Shown: one piece after another, positions 41,885 through 42,547 of the stretch | How the letters are laid out: each line of letters opens with the position of its first letter | Position numbering within the stretch: position 1 is the first letter of the stretch | Assembly (NCBI GenBank): GCA_947624375.1 | Contig: CANQKD010000018.1 | Coordinates: forward strand, 1 to 42,547 | DNA: 42,547 nt | DNA from: an uncultured Clostridia bacterium | GTDB lineage: Bacteria > Bacillota > Clostridia > Oscillospirales > Ruminococcaceae | Reading direction: 5' to 3' | Made by a program: the position numbers and the translations under genes | Notes under the pieces: model-generated | The model's input: only the letters and a program-made list of their open reading frames with translations | What the model was told of the DNA's origin: nothing | The model's database searches: none

Positions 41885-42547
41885 GTGACTAACAGACAGC
41901 TTGCCGCTATGGAAACCAGAAAAAAGCTTCTTGAAGCGGCAAAAAATATAATACGCGAAAAAGGGCTGATTAACACATCGATCGAGGAGATAACAAAAGC
42001 CTGCGGCGTTTCAAACGGCACATTCTATACCTATTTCAAACGCAAGGAAGATGTGGTTTTTGAGTTGAGTCGGGAGATGTATCAGGGAATTTATGAGGAA
42101 GCACAGGCACATGACGGTCCCTTTATGGAACGACTTATATTTTACATGGTAAATTTCTCCGGACACATTGAACGTGACGGGCTGAAGCTCTGTCAGGAAT
42201 GGGTGCGAAACACCGTAGACCCTGATCTCGTGGAAACTCCATACAACAAAAACAAACTCTATATGGATATTGATTCCATGAAGGGTATGATCGAAAAGGG
42301 AATTGAACGGGGTGAACTGACGGGCGATACACCTGTAGACGCGCTTGCAAACGCATTGGTAGATGTGATCTACGGCGAAATGCTTTGCTGGGATATGTCC
42401 GGCGGTGCATACAGCTTTGAAGAACGCACAAAAGAATTTTGCGATCTGTTTTTACCGACCATGATACGACGTGTGCAGTTCTGGGGCTACTATGAGATTG
42501 AATATATGGATTGCCAGAAAAAAAGTGACAGCAGTGACGATTCGATA
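41885..42547 (+). CDS. TetR/AcrR-family regulator 3, right end cut off
   Basis: At least 221 residues, open to the window edge. The GTG start at 41885 is chosen because GAGGGG (41872-41877) lies seven bases upstream and the overlapping ATG hits a stop at once. The DNA-binding domain is at about 8-55: ETRKKLLEAAKNIIREKGLI, then IEEITKACGVSNGTFYTYFK, the most canonical of the three TetR proteins here. The C-terminal domain resembles TetR proteins of the AcrR group. Its own promoter holds an operator-like palindrome. Its target is outside the window. Confidence 0.88.
   Translation, partial: MTNRQLAAMETRKKLLEAAKNIIREKGLINTSIEEITKACGVSNGTFYTYFKRKEDVVFELSREMYQGIYEEAQAHDGPFMERLIFYMVNFSGHIERDGLKLCQEWVRNTVDPDLVETPYNKNKLYMDIDSMKGMIEKGIERGELTGDTPVDALANALVDVIYGEMLCWDMSGGAYSFEERTKEFCDLFLPTMIRRVQFWGYYEIEYMDCQKKSDSSDDSI

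Noticed and set aside
42135-42431. 98-codon minus-strand frame at the right edge
   Set aside because: Antisense to TetR gene 3, whose protein is clearly recognisable.

Overview
The window looks like chromosome from a low-to-middling GC, Gram-positive Clostridia bacterium, most like Ruminococcus and other Oscillospiraceae. This is judged from protein style, strong GGAGG ribosome binding sites and near-consensus sigma-A promoters. It is also judged from a Tad-type pilus cluster with no secretin or other outer-membrane part. No species name can be proved from the sequence alone.

Left edge (1-3456): the start of an XRE-type regulator, an Rpn/PDDEXK-type nuclease-transposase gene broken by one in-frame stop, a 117-bp repeat, several terminators, and an orphan tyrosine recombinase with all its catalytic residues.

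Centre (3679-30531): about 27 kb of closely packed genes, all on the + strand, probably one or a few transcripts. The first half is a monoderm Tad/Flp pilus machine: TadZ-like ATPase, TadA/CpaF motor, TadB and TadC platform proteins, a Flp-like pilin, two TadE-like pseudopilins, a 1348-residue DUF5702/TadG-like surface protein and a TadV/CpaA prepilin peptidase. The second half is a Ser/Thr phospho-signalling set: a WG-repeat protein, two FHA proteins, three PP2C phosphatases, a small membrane protein and three transmembrane kinases. Each kinase has an N-terminal zinc ribbon, but the ectodomains differ: an ABC solute-binding-protein-like domain; six PASTA domains plus two InlB-type repeats and a Tyr/Trp-rich end; or four PASTA domains, two carboxypeptidase-regulatory-like folds, a YfaP-like domain, an Asp-rich linker and a seven-repeat RCC1 propeller. 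I infer a pilus whose assembly or use is tied to phosphorylation by three surface-sensing kinases. This is the best candidate for an undescribed system here.

Right part (30532-42547): a 3' fragment of tRNA-Leu inside a hairpin-rich segment of about 349 bp that interrupts a dispersed repeat; a two-gene minus-strand operon (HTH-like protein and SHOCT membrane protein) behind a 23-A homopolymer; a TetR regulator, an array of seven strong hairpins, an MMPL/RND exporter and a secreted YhgE-like partner; more repeats; a glycogen-branching-enzyme homologue whose catalytic nucleophile Asp is Glu; and two more TetR regulators, the last running off the window. Copies of two intergenic repeat families and remnants of recombinases suggest both edges are accessory DNA.
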